Shown here in pieces: positions 7,600 through 15,868 of a stretch of 43,924 bases of DNA (its first letter is position 1; every line of letters begins with the position of its first letter). Origin of the DNA: Dehalococcoidia bacterium (lineage in GTDB: Bacteria > Chloroflexota > Dehalococcoidia > GIF9 > JAUXIO01); contig JAUXIO010000004.1 in the NCBI GenBank assembly GCA_030620975.1, positions 1 through 43,924 on the forward strand, given 5' to 3'. A program made the position numbers and the translations under genes. A model generated the notes under the pieces. The model ran no database searches. It was not told the DNA's origin and saw only the letters and a program-made list of their open reading frames with translations.

Positions 7600-7708
7600 C
7601 GGCTTATATTAACAAATCTGCATAAATAGTAGACTCTATGCTTAAGGCGGAAATTGCCCAACTTAATCTAATAGATATTACTAGAAATCTACATAAGGAG
7701 GGGGGAAA

Positions 7709-8197
7709 TTGATATTAGATTACACCAGATGCAAGCATGCCAGTATAGCTGAATTGGAGGAGAATTCTTTGTTAGTGCGGGTTGCTGTGGAGGATACCTT
7801 TTACGCTGCTGAAGTGGAGATGGTGGTGGGGCTTCCCGCTTTGGAGGTTACTTCCATTAAGGGAAAGGTAAAGAGAGCATTTAGTGATAAATGCCAGCAG
7901 GCTGTTCCCTTATTGAATGAGGTGGTGGGTATGCGAGTGGGTTCTGGCATCATTAAGGCAGTTAATGATTTAGTCGGTGGCCCAAGTGGTTGCCCAAGAT
8001 TGGCGGATTTGATTCTTGAGGGATTCAACGATGTTATCTTGCGATATACCATGCCGCCATTGAGAGAAATTGTTCCTCTGGCTGGGCAGGCACAACTGGA
8101 AGCCTATCAAGTGTACCTCAGAAAAAGTCCAAGGCTTGTGGGTAGTTGTATTGCTTTTGCTGAGGGGAGCCCATATAGGGAAGGACTGGAAGTATGA
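7709..8197 (+). CDS. DUF2889 family protein (first of a tandem pair)
   Basis: The 162-residue protein resembles DUF2889. It has an N-terminal strand-rich part with YTRCKHASIAE and LLVRVAVED, a middle EVTSIKGKVKRAFSDKCQQA segment, and a GPSGCPRLADLILE motif where family members usually have a GC-H/P-L-x-x-L-L-E pattern. Function is unknown. The TTG start is supported by AAGGAGGGGGG a few bases upstream. The stop overlaps the ATG of the next gene (ATGA), and that gene encodes a second DUF2889 protein, so both are made together and may form a heteromer. It begins about 110 bases after mrp. Confidence 0.72.
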   Translation: MILDYTRCKHASIAELEENSLLVRVAVEDTFYAAEVEMVVGLPALEVTSIKGKVKRAFSDKCQQAVPLLNEVVGMRVGSGIIKAVNDLVGGPSGCPRLADLILEGFNDVILRYTMPPLREIVPLAGQAQLEAYQVYLRKSPRLVGSCIAFAEGSPYREGLEV

Positions 8198-8673
8198 GTA
8201 CTGAGGAGGTTACGCATATGCTATCATTCACTCGAACTAAAGTTATCGGCGTTGAGAGTCCCAAGGAAAACATTTTGCTTGCTCACGGCGTGTTAGATGA
8301 TAACATTTATGCTATGGAACTTGATGTTGAAGTGAAGCTTCCTGATTTTGAGATCACTGGCATTCAAGGTAGGATGAAGAGAACTACTACTGCGGAATGT
8401 TGGAAGGCTGTTCCCAAGTTGGGAAATGCTATTAGTTTGCGTATTGGTGAAGAGCGTTTCATTAGTAAGATAAACAGGGGTGTGGGGAAACAAGGATGTA
8501 GCCATTTTGCCAACTTGCTGTTGGAGTGCTGCGATGCAATTAGGCAGCAAGCAATTTATGGTGGGTGGCGGAAACTTAAGGAGAAGGATGCTTCTTTAAG
8601 CAAAGAGAGCTTTTTGAAAGAGCAGCTCAAGAAGATTCCAGACTTGAAAGATAGCTGCCTTCTCTACTCTTGA
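8194..8673 (+). CDS. DUF2889 family protein (second of a tandem pair)
   Basis: This 159-residue protein is a divergent paralogue of the preceding one. The shared pattern includes SFTRTKVIGVE, an ITGIQGRMKRTTTAECWKAV segment aligned with the SIKGKVKRAFSDKCQQAV of its neighbour, and QGCSHFANLLLECCDA matching the family's conserved GC-x-L-LLE stretch. It has a more charged C terminus. The ATG at 8194 overlaps the upstream stop by four bases. Role unknown. A conserved cysteine and histidine in the GCSH motif are possible catalytic or metal residues, but this is inference. Confidence 0.72.
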   Translation: MSTEEVTHMLSFTRTKVIGVESPKENILLAHGVLDDNIYAMELDVEVKLPDFEITGIQGRMKRTTTAECWKAVPKLGNAISLRIGEERFISKINRGVGKQGCSHFANLLLECCDAIRQQAIYGGWRKLKEKDASLSKESFLKEQLKKIPDLKDSCLLYS

Positions 8674-8696
8674 TGCTTTGGTGGGAAGGAGGTAAA

Positions 8697-9335
8697 TTGA
8701 TTATTGATTTACATGTTCATACAAAAGAACTTTCACCTGATGCTGACCGGGATGCAGAGGAGGCAATTCGGGAGGCAAAACAAAAGGGGTTAGATGGTAT
8801 CTGCTTCACGGACCACAACAGAGCCTGGAGCGTCGGGGACACTGAGAAATTAAGTAAGAAGTGGGACTTTGTGGTTATAGGTGGTATGGAGGTAGATACT
8901 GCTGAAGGGCATATGTTGGTGTTCGGGCTTCATGAAGATATTAAGAAAACTATGCATGTAAGTCAGCTCCGTCAGATGGTTGATAAAGTGGGTGGAGTAA
9001 TAATTTTTGCCCATCCATTTAAGAGTTTTCTTATGTTTGGTATGTCAGATATAAGTTTAGATGTGGAACAAGCATCGGCGAGGCCAGCTTTGCAGGTGGT
9101 GGATGCACTTGAAGCGTTTAGCGGGAGAGCGGGTGAGAGTGAAAATAGACTTGCTCAGGATGTGGCCAAGAAGTTGGGTATGAAGGGGACTGGTGGGAGC
9201 GATGGGCATAGACCAGGGGAGATAGGCCGTTGTGTGACAATTTTTGAGAATGATATCAAGAATGAGGCTGAGCTTATAGCTGAGTTGAAAGCGGGCAGGT
9301 TCAGAGCTGATTACTTTGTGGGCGGGAGGAAGTGA
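8697..9335 (+). CDS. PHP-domain metal-dependent phosphoesterase
   Basis: This 212-residue PHP protein begins LIIDLHVHTKELSPDAD, giving the HxH metal motif. GICFTDHN, GGMEVDTAEGHML, FAHPF and the late GGSDGHRPGEIG supply the remaining metal ligands of a trinuclear phosphoesterase site. The substrate is unknown; related stand-alone PHP proteins act on nucleotides or small phosphates. I prefer the TTG at 8697, which follows AAGGAGGT and yields a family-like N terminus. The frame is also open from a TTG at 8670. The stop overlaps the GTG of coaE by four bases. Confidence 0.85.
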   Translation: MIIDLHVHTKELSPDADRDAEEAIREAKQKGLDGICFTDHNRAWSVGDTEKLSKKWDFVVIGGMEVDTAEGHMLVFGLHEDIKKTMHVSQLRQMVDKVGGVIIFAHPFKSFLMFGMSDISLDVEQASARPALQVVDALEAFSGRAGESENRLAQDVAKKLGMKGTGGSDGHRPGEIGRCVTIFENDIKNEAELIAELKAGRFRADYFVGGRK

Positions 9336-9952
9336 CGCCTGTTGTTGGGCTCACTGGCGGCATTGCATCGGGCAAAAGCACAGTGGTTAATTTTTTTAAG
9401 GAGCTTGGCGCTTATGTGATTGACTGGGATGTGCTGGCACGGGAGGTCGTTCGTCCTCACCTAAGAGCTTGGAGAGAGATCGTTGAGTATTTTAGCAAGG
9501 AAGTATTAAATGAGGACTTGAGCATTAATCGTGCTAGATTAGCCAAAATGGTTTTTGGGGATAGGGAGAAATTGGATAAACTGAATGAAATGACGCATCC
9601 CAGAATAATTGAAGAAGATGCCAGGATGGCGGAAGAGATTAGGAGAGCCGACCCCAGTGCTTTAATTATTAAAGATGTTCCGTTACTGGTTGAGATTGGA
9701 TTTCACAAGCGTGTTGATAAGGTAGTTGTCGTTTATGCCAGCGAAGAGAATCGGTTGAGAAGGTTGGAGGAAAAGGGCTTTAGCAGGGAGGATGCCTTAA
9801 GCAGAATCAGAGCACAGTTGCCTCTCAGTGAGAAGATCAAGTTTGCCGATTTTGTCATTTATAATGATGGCTTGTTTAAAGAGACCAAGAAGCAGGTAGA
9901 AAAAGTATATAACCTGCTTATGAAAGGAGATAATTATGCCGGAAAAGGCTGA
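9332..9952 (+). CDS. coaE: Dephospho-CoA kinase
   Basis: CoaE phosphorylates the ribose 3'-OH of dephospho-CoA, the last step of coenzyme A synthesis. The P-loop GLTGGIASGKST is at the N terminus, followed by GAYVIDWDVLAREVV (the usual DAD acid motif is DWD here) and HPRIIEE. LIIKDVPLLVEIG corresponds to the conserved DVPLLFE, and EENRLRRLEEKGFS lies in the lid region. At 206 residues it is the normal length. GTG start overlapping the PHP stop; its own end overlaps the DUF169 gene by 17 bases. Confidence 0.94.
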   Translation: MTPVVGLTGGIASGKSTVVNFFKELGAYVIDWDVLAREVVRPHLRAWREIVEYFSKEVLNEDLSINRARLAKMVFGDREKLDKLNEMTHPRIIEEDARMAEEIRRADPSALIIKDVPLLVEIGFHKRVDKVVVVYASEENRLRRLEEKGFSREDALSRIRAQLPLSEKIKFADFVIYNDGLFKETKKQVEKVYNLLMKGDNYAGKG

Positions 9953-10766
9953 ATGGGAAGAGTTGGTCAGGCATTTGGAAGCGCTTCTTCGATTGAAGAC
10001 GTTCCCCGTAGCCCTGAAGCTTTTGGAAGATGAGAAGGAGTTGGCGGAATATAAGTGGGCACGACGTCCGAATACGAAGTTGACTCTGTGCCAGATGATA
10101 AACATCGTCCGCACCTTCGACTGGACAGTGGGTGCGATTGCAGAAGATTTTGCTTATCCCCTCTGTGCCGCTGTAATAGGTCTGGTTGAGTTGCCTGAGG
10201 ATGTTAAGGATGGAACTTTTAGGAATCTGGTATGGTGTAAGACCAAAGAAGAGGGCAAGAAGTGCGAAGATTCCACTCCGAGAATTCCTGTGGGTAAATA
10301 CAAGGCTGTGGTTCTGGCACCTCTGGTTTATATTTCTTATGAGCCAGATATGGTATTAATCTATGGCAATCCAGCTCAGATGATCTTGATTATAAATGCC
10401 CTCCAGTTTGAGGATTATGAGAGATTTCAGTTTTTCTGCGTTGGTGAAGGCTCGTGTGTAGATGCCATTGCTCAATGCTATTTTTCGAAGAAGCCTTCGC
10501 TTACTATTCCTTGCTATGGGGAAAGAAGGTATGGGCATGCTCAAGATGATGAGCTGGTTATGGCACTGCCTCCTCAAATGTTAGAGAAGGTGGAGAGGAA
10601 TCTTCAGGAACTCTACAAGAGGGGTGTTTGTTATCCCATTTCTCCTTATGGTGCTCAGGTTAATGCGCTGGACGGGATGCCTCCTGGTTATCATAGTTTA
10701 GCCAAGGGTGAAAAGATTGAGGGGCTGGGAGTGCCACTTAGGAAGGTTACTCGCTGGCAGAAGTAA
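9936..10766 (+). CDS. DUF169 family protein
   Basis: This 276-residue protein fits DUF169. It starts with a helix and LRLKTFPVALKLLEDEKEL, followed by LTLCQMINIVRTFDWTVGAIAEDFAYPLCAAVIGL, GKYKAVVLAPL and YGNPAQMILIINAL. Several cysteines (Cys in LCQM, PLCAA, GSCVDAI, IPCYGER) recur and could bind metal, but no function is established. The late GERRYGHAQDDELVMALP is typical of the family. ATG with AAAGGAG upstream; it overlaps the end of coaE by 17 bases. Confidence 0.78.
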   Translation: MPEKAEWEELVRHLEALLRLKTFPVALKLLEDEKELAEYKWARRPNTKLTLCQMINIVRTFDWTVGAIAEDFAYPLCAAVIGLVELPEDVKDGTFRNLVWCKTKEEGKKCEDSTPRIPVGKYKAVVLAPLVYISYEPDMVLIYGNPAQMILIINALQFEDYERFQFFCVGEGSCVDAIAQCYFSKKPSLTIPCYGERRYGHAQDDELVMALPPQMLEKVERNLQELYKRGVCYPISPYGAQVNALDGMPPGYHSLAKGEKIEGLGVPLRKVTRWQK

Positions 10767-10793
10767 AATTAAATTTAGTTGTAAGGGCTAGAC

Positions 10794-11561
10794 TTGAGTT
10801 CCATTATTTATGGTCCCGTGCCCTCATGGCGGCTGGGAAAATCGCTGGGAGTTGACCTTTTAGCTACCAGGGATAAGGTTTGCTCCTTTGATTGTGTCTA
10901 TTGCCAGCTGGGAAGGACAAGTCACTTCTTAGTAGAGCGAAGAAGCTTTGTAACGATTGCTCAGCTTGCTCGGGAGCTCGCGACTGTTAGAGATGTGGTG
11001 GCTGATTATGTTACCTTCTCTGGAATGGGTGAGCCAACTTTGGCTAGCAATTTGGGCCAGGCTATTGTGCTAGCGAAATCTGTTCTTTCGCTGCCTGTAG
11101 CTGTTCTAACTAATTCTTCACTTATGCTCAGAGAAGATGTGCGGGATGACCTTGCCGAGGCAGATGTGGTGGTGGCCAAAGTGGATGCTCCGAATGAGGA
11201 GCTATTCCATCAAATTAACAGACCTGCAGTAAGTTACTCCCTTGATGAGGTACTCTCCTCTATTAAGCTTTTCAGGGAAAAATTCAAAGGCAGGCTAGCT
11301 CTCCAGATGATGTTCATTGAGGCAAATAAGAATTATGCCAGAGAATTGGCAAAAATTGCTGAGGAGCTTTTACCTGATGAGGTGCATATTGACACGCCAC
11401 TGCGCCCTTGTGCTCTCAAGCCACTAACTCCGGAAGAAATTGCTGGTATACGGGATGGGTTTGTTGGCATTAAAGGGGTAGTGACGGTTTACGAGGCCTC
11501 GAGGCCTGAAGTTATACCTTTGAATTTGGAGGAGACACTGCGGCGGAGGCGAAAACTCTAG
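10794..11561 (+). CDS. Radical SAM protein, COG0731-like
   Basis: The protein opens with IYGPVPSWRLGKSLGVDLL and carries the radical SAM cluster motif CSFDCVYC (Cys30, Cys34, Cys37), followed by FSGMGEPTLA, the SAM-binding GGE-like stretch. The barrel continues with VAVLTNSSLM and VVVAKVDAPN. It is a short, 255-residue enzyme of the Fe-S oxidoreductase group related to TYW1, but it lacks a flavodoxin domain, so wybutosine synthesis is not implied. The TTG start follows AAGGGC weakly. It is the last + strand gene before a convergent block. Substrate unknown. Confidence 0.82.
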   Translation: MSSIIYGPVPSWRLGKSLGVDLLATRDKVCSFDCVYCQLGRTSHFLVERRSFVTIAQLARELATVRDVVADYVTFSGMGEPTLASNLGQAIVLAKSVLSLPVAVLTNSSLMLREDVRDDLAEADVVVAKVDAPNEELFHQINRPAVSYSLDEVLSSIKLFREKFKGRLALQMMFIEANKNYARELAKIAEELLPDEVHIDTPLRPCALKPLTPEEIAGIRDGFVGIKGVVTVYEASRPEVIPLNLEETLRRRRKL

Positions 11562-11602
11562 AAAAAGCTACTGATTTCATCAAAAATAGCGTGAGTTTAC
11601 TC

Positions 11603-12436
11603 TTAGACCTCTATTTGATTTCCAGCGTTGTTGAAGAAGAAGCTGTCGCCGAATTCTTGGGCCAATATAGCCGAGGCTGGTAAGCCGGTACAGTGGGATA
11701 CTCCTAGCCTTTGGATGTTAAACCCCCTCAATTCTCCAATAGTCAAGTATATTCGTTCCTCAGCAGCGTAAATGAGATGCATACCACCGATAATCATGTG
11801 GATAGTTTCCACTCCGGTTAATTTTTGGGCGTGGTGCAGGGTGTTGATTGTGCCGCGATGAGCACAGCCTAGAATAACTACCAAACCCTTTTCGGTCTTG
11901 ATGATGATTGCCTGGTCATCCCAAAGTGGGTCGGGCAGAAATTTTTCTCCCTCCTTGACCTGAAGATTAGGCTCAATCTTTTCATATTCAGTGTACATGG
12001 GGATTTCGCCAGTTGTAACGATGTTATCGCTGAGCCATACGGGCTCTTTAGTTAAGTTGAAGGATGCTCCTAAGCCCTCCAGTGCCTCGCGAGCGAAAGG
12101 GATTCCAAGATATCTATCTTTTCCACTAGAGCTTCGTATGTATTTGTTCGCCCATACATCAGGATGGGCGATTATTTCAATTTGCTTATTTATTCTGTTT
12201 AACATCTTGTATAAACCGCCGGTGTGGTCGCGATGCCCGTGGCTGAGTACAATTCTATCAAGTTGGGTTAAATCTACTCTTAGAAGGTCAGCATTATGAA
12301 TTGCCGACATATTCAATCCGGTATCGAATAGTATTTTATGGCCATCCATCTCTATCAAAATACTTAATCCCCACTCGGCTAATGCATCTATTCTGCCTGC
12401 AGTATTCTCGCTCAGTGTAGTAATCCGAAGGCTCAT
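11603..12436 (-). CDS. MBL-fold hydrolase (COG1237-like)
   Basis: This is a metallo-beta-lactamase-fold protein of 277 residues. The metal motif HGHRDHTGG (His66, His68, Asp70, His71) is complete. WGLSILIEMDGHKILFDTG precedes it, and the later LGCAHRGTINTLHH and GMHL give the remaining ligands. The family is related to the archaeal enzyme annotated as a dihydropterin-ribofuranosylaminobenzene phosphate synthase, but that name should not be carried over without proof. A strong ribosome site, AAGGAGGAG, precedes the ATG. It lies downstream of the 4-hydroxybutyryl-CoA dehydratase-like gene with a gap of about 60 bases. Confidence 0.85.
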   Translation of the reverse strand: MSLRITTLSENTAGRIDALAEWGLSILIEMDGHKILFDTGLNMSAIHNADLLRVDLTQLDRIVLSHGHRDHTGGLYKMLNRINKQIEIIAHPDVWANKYIRSSSGKDRYLGIPFAREALEGLGASFNLTKEPVWLSDNIVTTGEIPMYTEYEKIEPNLQVKEGEKFLPDPLWDDQAIIIKTEKGLVVILGCAHRGTINTLHHAQKLTGVETIHMIIGGMHLIYAAEERIYLTIGELRGFNIQRLGVSHCTGLPASAILAQEFGDSFFFNNAGNQIEV

Positions 12437-12495
12437 TTCTCCTCCTTGACAAGTAGTATGTTCTCTAAGATTCTATTATAACTGCCGGTAGTTCC

Positions 12496-13941
12496 TCAAT
12501 CTTTAATGCCGGCTAAATCTTTAGCTAGCCTTTTCTTTTCTTCAAAGTCGGTAATTCGGTAGAGCGTTATCATTTGTGCCTGTGTTGAGCCCGAGCCATG
12601 CCAGGTAGATGCTCCGTGTAATCCAGCCACCCAGTGTTGCAGGAACTTGGCTATGCGCAGTCTCTTTTCAGCTGAAGATGCCGCCTTCAAGTACTTTTTG
12701 GCGTATTGTTTTATTTCAGGGTTTTCTAGTTCTCTTTCGTGGGGCATGGTAGCTACCAGTCCGCCGACAATATCTGCAGCTAAAGCCATTACTTGCCAGA
12801 AGCCAGTGGAAACATTTAACTTGGCGGCATTGCTGTAGGCATCGTCGGGAAGCCAAATGCCGGAGCCCTGAGGTTCCTCTCTGCCTTTAAAGGCTGCGGC
12901 AAGGCTGCAAGCGCTGACAGTTTCTCTAATATTAACCATGCTCGTTATCTTATCCATAACATGAGGCATTTTGCTGATCCCGGCGTACTCAGCAGTGAGT
13001 GCGGTAGCTCCGATAATCAAATCGATAAAACCCACTTTACAGGCGCCGCCGCAATTCATCCGATGCATTTTGGCAAATCGAGCAATCAGCTGCTGAGTAT
13101 ATTCTATTTCTCCACAGAGGAACACTCTTTCCCAAGGGACGAAAACATTATCGAAGATTATGAGGCAGGTCTCGCGCTGACCATATATTGGATTGCCCAG
13201 ATAACTCAGGTCATCTGTATTTTCTCTTTCTGCAGTGTAGGGGTTATATTGGCAAATGTAGCTCATTCCCGGTGAGCCAGTGGGTATGGCAAAAGCTATG
13301 GCATAGTCTTCTTCTCCCTTGTGGCAGGCAAGCCCAGTTAAGACCATTGTTTCATCAGCGGCATAGGCACCGCTTTGATGTTGCTTTGCTCCTCTAACTA
13401 CAATCCCATCGGATTTTCTATCGACGATGTGAACATACATGTCTGGGTCCTGCTCTGAAGGCCTTTTACTCCTGTCGCCTTTAGTGTCGGTGGTTGCGCC
13501 GCTGAGGACTAAATCATTTTTTTGAAGGAACTCTAGGTAGGTCATGAGCCTTTGGTAATATTCCGTTTTCTTTTTCTTATCCACCTCCCAGGCGATGCTT
13601 GCCATTGCGCTGAGCATATCGCAGCCGGGGCATCTATAGTTGCAAGTGCCAAGCTTTTGAGCAGTGAGTAATGCCATTCCAGCGCGCTTATCTAAGTCGT
13701 CAATACACTGATGAATATGTAAATTCCTATTTATTATGTCTTCGGAGAGGTGGGATTTGGCAGTCATCACATCTTGGTACTCTGGCCGCTGAGCTAGTTC
13801 GTAGACTTGGACATTGGCCTCTATTACTGACCTGGTAGTGGGATTCTCCATTAGGCTATTTACTCTATTACCTCCCAGATAAACCTTTGGTTTTCTCTTT
13901 AGTACACGTTGGCGATATTCTTCGCCTGTTTTAATAGCCAT
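12496..13941 (-). CDS. 4-hydroxybutyryl-CoA dehydratase / 4-hydroxyphenylacetate 3-hydroxylase family protein
   Basis: The 481-residue protein has the acyl-CoA dehydrogenase-like fold of the HpaB/AbfD family. Of the two main possibilities, the flavin plus [4Fe-4S] dehydratase AbfD seems closer. A CxxxC pair (Cys100, Cys104) stands where AbfD has cluster ligands Cys99 and Cys103. A segment HRMNCGGACKVG with His293 and Cys301 resembles the His292/Cys299 region, though with one extra residue. AbfD dehydrates 4-hydroxybutyryl-CoA to crotonyl-CoA by a radical route in strict anaerobes. The substrate of this enzyme is not proven and the protein could be a divergent paralogue. GGGAGA precedes the ATG. 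Confidence 0.82.
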   Translation of the reverse strand: MAIKTGEEYRQRVLKRKPKVYLGGNRVNSLMENPTTRSVIEANVQVYELAQRPEYQDVMTAKSHLSEDIINRNLHIHQCIDDLDKRAGMALLTAQKLGTCNYRCPGCDMLSAMASIAWEVDKKKKTEYYQRLMTYLEFLQKNDLVLSGATTDTKGDRSKRPSEQDPDMYVHIVDRKSDGIVVRGAKQHQSGAYAADETMVLTGLACHKGEEDYAIAFAIPTGSPGMSYICQYNPYTAERENTDDLSYLGNPIYGQRETCLIIFDNVFVPWERVFLCGEIEYTQQLIARFAKMHRMNCGGACKVGFIDLIIGATALTAEYAGISKMPHVMDKITSMVNIRETVSACSLAAAFKGREEPQGSGIWLPDDAYSNAAKLNVSTGFWQVMALAADIVGGLVATMPHERELENPEIKQYAKKYLKAASSAEKRLRIAKFLQHWVAGLHGASTWHGSGSTQAQMITLYRITDFEEKKRLAKDLAGIKD

Positions 13942-13972
13942 TTCAGTCTCCCATTACCAAATTTTTAGCTTG

Positions 13973-14788
13973 CTAGGTTATACTAAGTAACCTCTTTGGA
14001 TTTTCGGTAACTATTTTGTTTAGGCTCTCTTCTTTTAGAGGCAGCTGTTTTAACTCAGATAGAACCCTTTTTCGTGGTAACAGTGGCCAGTCGCTGCCTA
14101 GGAGTGCTTTCCCTGAGAGCACGCTATTCATGCGATTCACTACCATCTCGGGGATGTACTTTGGTGCCCAGCCGGCAATATTAAAGTAAACGTTTTCATT
14201 TCTTTGGACGATTGCCATGGCTTCAGCAAACCAGGGGAAGCCAAAGTGAGCCAAAATTATCTTTAGCTTGGGGAAGTCCACAGCAACATCGTCGAAGAAT
14301 ATGGGCTGGCCATATTTTATCCTGGTTCCGCTGTGGAATTGGGTTCCACTGTGAAATAGCACCGGAATTCCCAACTCTTGCGCTTTCTCGTATAGGGGGT
14401 ATATCGATTCATCGTTGGGATAAAGTTCTATCAGATGAGGGATAATTTTTAAGCCTCTAAGCCCCAGATCATTGACGGCGTGGTCCAGCTCATCCAGAGC
14501 TAGTACGCCTTTGTGGGGGTCAACGCTGGCAAAGCCTATTAACCTGTCTGGGTATCTCTTTATAGCTTCAGCTACTTCTTCATTAGAAACCTTATAGTGG
14601 GAGATAGTTTCAGCGTCAATAGCTACAACTACAGATTTGTCAACGCCAGCGGCATCCATATCAGCAATGTTAGCCTCGACCGTGCCCACTAGGCCTCGAC
14701 CTCCAAAGGTTTGCTGGTGGCCTGTTTGCCATTCTGGTCTTCCTCCCACTCCGGGTATGCCTAGTTGAGCGTGTGTATCAATTATCAT
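13973..14788 (-). CDS. Amidohydrolase_2 family protein with degenerate HxH motif
   Basis: This TIM-barrel metal hydrolase (271 residues) is of the amidohydrolase_2 type, as in decarboxylases acting on aromatic acids. Later ligands are visible: LFHSGT, ILAHFGFPW and LLGSDWPLLP. The N-terminal motif, normally DxHxH, reads DTHAQL, so the second histidine is Gln8. This may change metal number or mean lost activity. It is a paralogue of the protein at 23094-23936, with nearly identical YPDRLIGF and GSDxPLL blocks, which keeps HxH. ATG with GAGGAGGT just upstream. It lies between the SAM hydrolase and the 4-hydroxybutyryl-CoA dehydratase-like gene on the same strand. Confidence 0.85.
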   Translation of the reverse strand: MIIDTHAQLGIPGVGGRPEWQTGHQQTFGGRGLVGTVEANIADMDAAGVDKSVVVAIDAETISHYKVSNEEVAEAIKRYPDRLIGFASVDPHKGVLALDELDHAVNDLGLRGLKIIPHLIELYPNDESIYPLYEKAQELGIPVLFHSGTQFHSGTRIKYGQPIFFDDVAVDFPKLKIILAHFGFPWFAEAMAIVQRNENVYFNIAGWAPKYIPEMVVNRMNSVLSGKALLGSDWPLLPRKRVLSELKQLPLKEESLNKIVTENPKRLLSIT

Positions 14789-14800
14789 AACTTTACCTCC

Positions 14801-15625
14801 TCACTTATATTTAATTTTCACTTCGTCGCCTACGGCGGCATTTAAAAAGGTGCAAGCATTGCCATCTTTCAGGGATATCTCCAGATGGCCACTGCTGCCA
14901 ATGATAGCCATTAGTCCTTTCCCCTGAGCATAGAAGTGGCTCAAGTTGGGAATGGACTGAGCTCCTATATTAAAGGTAATTTCTTTCTCAGGCAAATTAG
15001 CGCCTTTAACATTGGTAATTAAATTACCAAAGTGGTCAATGTGAATGATTTGACCAATTAGGTTACCTTGAGCATCAAAATGTGGCTGCGGTATGGGAAA
15101 AATATTGAGGGAAGTAATTTTGCTTCCAAACTCGTTGATTGGTGTATCTAGAGAAAGGTGGGCGGCAACTGGAGCCAAAATATCCCGTCCATGGAAAGTA
15201 GTGCTGACTGATTGTCGCCAAAAGCGGGGATTGGTGATAGCAATGGCTTCAATTTGCTTATCCAGCTTCCTCTGCTTGAGGTTTGGAGAGATTGGAGAAC
15301 TGGGTGGGCACAGGTCATTAATTATATAGCCAAGAACGCCATTGTCTGGAGCTAGAAAGAAGGCCAAGGGCGTTTTCAGGATAACTAGTTTACGCTCGCT
15401 GCCAACGCCGGGGTCGATAACAATCACGTGGATTGTTCCCTTGGGGAAGTGGGGGTAAGCGGTAGCAATGAGGAAAGCTCCCTCGGCAATATTGCCAAGC
15501 TTAATACAATGGCAGATATCAACGATATTAACTCTTGGGTTGATGCTAAGGATGACACCCTTTAAGCTAGCCACATAGATATTACTTGAACCAAAATCGG
15601 TAGTTAGAGTTATTATGGAAGGCAT
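14801..15625 (-). CDS. SAM hydrolase (DUF62, S-adenosylmethionine hydroxide adenosyltransferase)
   Basis: DUF62 enzymes cleave S-adenosylmethionine with water to adenosine and methionine; halogenases of the same fold are rarer. The 274-residue protein has TLTTDFGSSN at the N terminus, VIDPGVGSERK in the centre, the APDNG motif and FHGRDILAPVAAHL. The Asp-Arg-His set linked to hydroxide activation seems present (Asp and Arg in the DPGVGSER segment, His in FHGRD), which favours hydrolase over chlorinase or fluorinase. No strong Shine-Dalgarno sequence precedes the ATG. It follows secG by about 20 bases, so it is probably read from the gatB promoter. Confidence 0.88.
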   Translation of the reverse strand: MPSIITLTTDFGSSNIYVASLKGVILSINPRVNIVDICHCIKLGNIAEGAFLIATAYPHFPKGTIHVIVIDPGVGSERKLVILKTPLAFFLAPDNGVLGYIINDLCPPSSPISPNLKQRKLDKQIEAIAITNPRFWRQSVSTTFHGRDILAPVAAHLSLDTPINEFGSKITSLNIFPIPQPHFDAQGNLIGQIIHIDHFGNLITNVKGANLPEKEITFNIGAQSIPNLSHFYAQGKGLMAIIGSSGHLEISLKDGNACTFLNAAVGDEVKIKYK

Positions 15626-15645
15626 ATTTAACTTTCGATTTATTG

Positions 15646-15867
15646 CTAGGTCGAGAGCCTAACGGTCCATATGGCAAAAATGATAAACAGAACAGCCAGA
15701 ATTATAGTTAGCCGCAGAAGAGTTCTTTCTATGCCTCGCCGGGTGCGGTAAACAGTATCTGGTTGCCCGAATATACCGCCCAATCCTCCACCACGCACTT
15801 GAAGCAGAACGGTTGCAATTAGAGCTATGGCCACTATTATCTGGGCAATGGTAAGGTAAGTAGACAT
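15646..15867 (-). CDS. secG: Protein translocase subunit SecG
   Basis: SecG is the small accessory subunit of the SecYEG protein-conducting channel in the cytoplasmic membrane. The 73-residue protein has two membrane spans, IAQIIVAIALIATVLLQV near the N terminus and LTIILAVLFIIFAIWTV at the C terminus. They are joined by the family's glycine-rich loop GGGLGGIFG. I start at the ATG at 15867 (GGAG nine bases upstream) rather than the open TTG at 15882. This start lies one base after the gatB stop, so translation is likely coupled to gatB. Confidence 0.92.
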   Translation of the reverse strand: MSTYLTIAQIIVAIALIATVLLQVRGGGLGGIFGQPDTVYRTRRGIERTLLRLTIILAVLFIIFAIWTVRLST

Positions 15868-15868
15868 T

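Noticed and set aside
14801-15625. Fluorinase or chlorinase function for the DUF62 protein.
   Set aside because: The Asp-Arg-His residues tied to water activation appear present, and halogenases are rare. SAM hydrolase is the more likely activity.
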